From assembly GCA_023230665.1 (NCBI GenBank), contig JALNWY010000065.1, forward strand, positions 1 to 15,155: DNA of 15,155 bases. The letters run 5' to 3'. Positions 14,753 through 15,155 of this stretch are shown piece after piece. The stretch comes from Deltaproteobacteria bacterium (GTDB lineage Bacteria; Desulfobacterota; Desulfomonilia; UBA1062). The notes beneath the pieces were generated by a model that was given only the letters and a program-made list of their open reading frames with translations, was not told where the DNA came from and ran no database searches. Every line of letters starts with the position of its first letter. Positions within the stretch are counted from its first letter, which is position 1. The translations under genes were made by a program, and so were the position numbers.

Positions 14753-15046
14753 TTTTCAGGGGCATCCGAGTGATAAAAAATTAATCTAATCGCATCTCGG
14801 GTCGTAACCGGAAAGAGAACGGAGCCGGAACTCAACGAATGACGAAAATGACCTTATATCGATATATTATCAAACAAAAATCAAAAATCAAGGTACCCGA
14901 GTCGTATATTTTCATTTGATATTAACAAGTTAATATGCGATGAGAAAGAAATTTTGTATTTTGTATTTTCCCAAACGCCAAATAAGGACACATGCCCGAA
15001 TACGCCTTCGGAACCTCTTTATTTCGTTATATAATTCAGGGTAAGG
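14753..15046 (+). promoter_or_regulatory. CRISPR leader
   Basis: About 290 bases of A/T-rich, gene-free sequence directly before the first repeat, which is the expected character and place of a leader. I see no clear ORF in it. Its position upstream of repeats oriented GTTT...ACGAC agrees with rightward transcription of the array. Confidence 0.6.
15007..15035 (+). promoter_or_regulatory. Candidate promoter of the CRISPR array
   Basis: A perfect -10 box TATAAT at 15030-15035 is preceded at 17-nt spacing by TTCGGA (15007-15012), a weak -35 box matching TTGACA at three of six positions. Transcription would begin at about 15042, just before the first repeat. Confidence 0.45.
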
Positions 15047-15155
15047 GTTTGGAGGAATGCCCCGATCAGAGAGGATTACGACTCGATCGCCCTTAATGGA
15101 AAACGTAAATTTGCCGTCAGAGTTTGGAGGAATGCCCCGATCAGAGGGGATTACG
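15047..15155 (+). CRISPR. Start of a CRISPR array: two repeats and one spacer, cut by the window end
   Basis: Repeat copy 1 begins at 15047 and copy 2 at 15122. Over the 34 visible bases they differ only at one position (GAGAGG in copy 1, GAGGGG in copy 2). Copy 1 continues with AC, giving a probable 36-nt repeat (15047-15082) and a 39-nt spacer (15083-15121). The repeat holds CCCC, a 7-nt loop and GGGG, then ATTACGAC. That final 8 nt is what Cas6 cleavage at the stem base would leave as the crRNA 5' tag, supporting + strand orientation and use by the adjacent Csm complex. The array continues beyond the window. Confidence 0.88.

Overview
The window carries a complete type III-A (Csm) CRISPR-Cas locus and the start of its CRISPR array. 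Upstream of the Csm genes lies a three-gene module that would turn CRISPR detection into a transcriptional response: a sigma factor, an anti-sigma factor and a Lon-type protease. All intact genes read rightward. Codon use and gene content suggest a GC-rich Gram-negative bacterium, most likely of the Desulfobacterota (old Deltaproteobacteria). That placement is inference, because no phylogenetic marker is present.

Left edge (1-848): the last codons and right end of an IS66-family element (ends at 81) abut the C-terminal remnant of an unrecognised gene (82-217). About 630 bases without a convincing gene follow.

Signalling/protease module (849-5222): (i) a sigma-70-like factor with a large insertion between sigma2-like and sigma4-like parts; (ii) a protein that begins with a zinc-finger anti-sigma motif, continues into a MazF/PemK-like domain and ends in a long unrecognised region; (iii) a 698-aa protein with a Lon-type Ser-Lys protease domain (S179/K222, the same 43-residue spacing as E. 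coli Lon) and a long, mostly helical C-terminal half. This matches the logic of the described CalpS-CalpT-CalpL system, in which a CRISPR-activated Lon protease cuts an anti-sigma factor to free a sigma factor. Here, however, I see no SAVED or CARF sensor on the protease. The helical-repeat half recalls the TPR part of the TPR-CHAT protease of Craspase, so activation could occur by docking to the effector complex rather than by cyclic oligoadenylate. This is the most likely novelty in the window.

Cyclic-nucleotide module (5360-7119): Csx20 (ring-nuclease type family) and a Csx1-family CARF-HEPN ribonuclease, which is visibly more AT-rich than its neighbours.

Core (7116-14542): Cas6, Cas10/Csm1 (HD and GGDD both intact), Csm2, Csm3 (catalytic Asp present), Csm4 and Csm5 (with a C-terminal coiled-coil extension), mostly with very short gaps or overlaps. 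No adaptation genes (cas1/cas2) are visible.

Right edge (14543-15155): a strong hairpin just after csm5, an AT-rich leader with a TATAAT box, and two 36-nt-type repeats around one 39-nt spacer, cut by the window end. The repeat has a CCCC/GGGG stem followed by exactly 8 nt (ATTACGAC), the expected crRNA 5' tag.

Working model: Cas6 processes crRNAs. The Csm complex binds target RNA, Csm3 cuts it, and Cas10 makes cyclic oligoadenylate that activates Csx1, with Csx20 limiting the signal. In parallel, the Lon-like protease is switched on by an unknown trigger, cuts the anti-sigma protein and releases the sigma factor to reprogram transcription.
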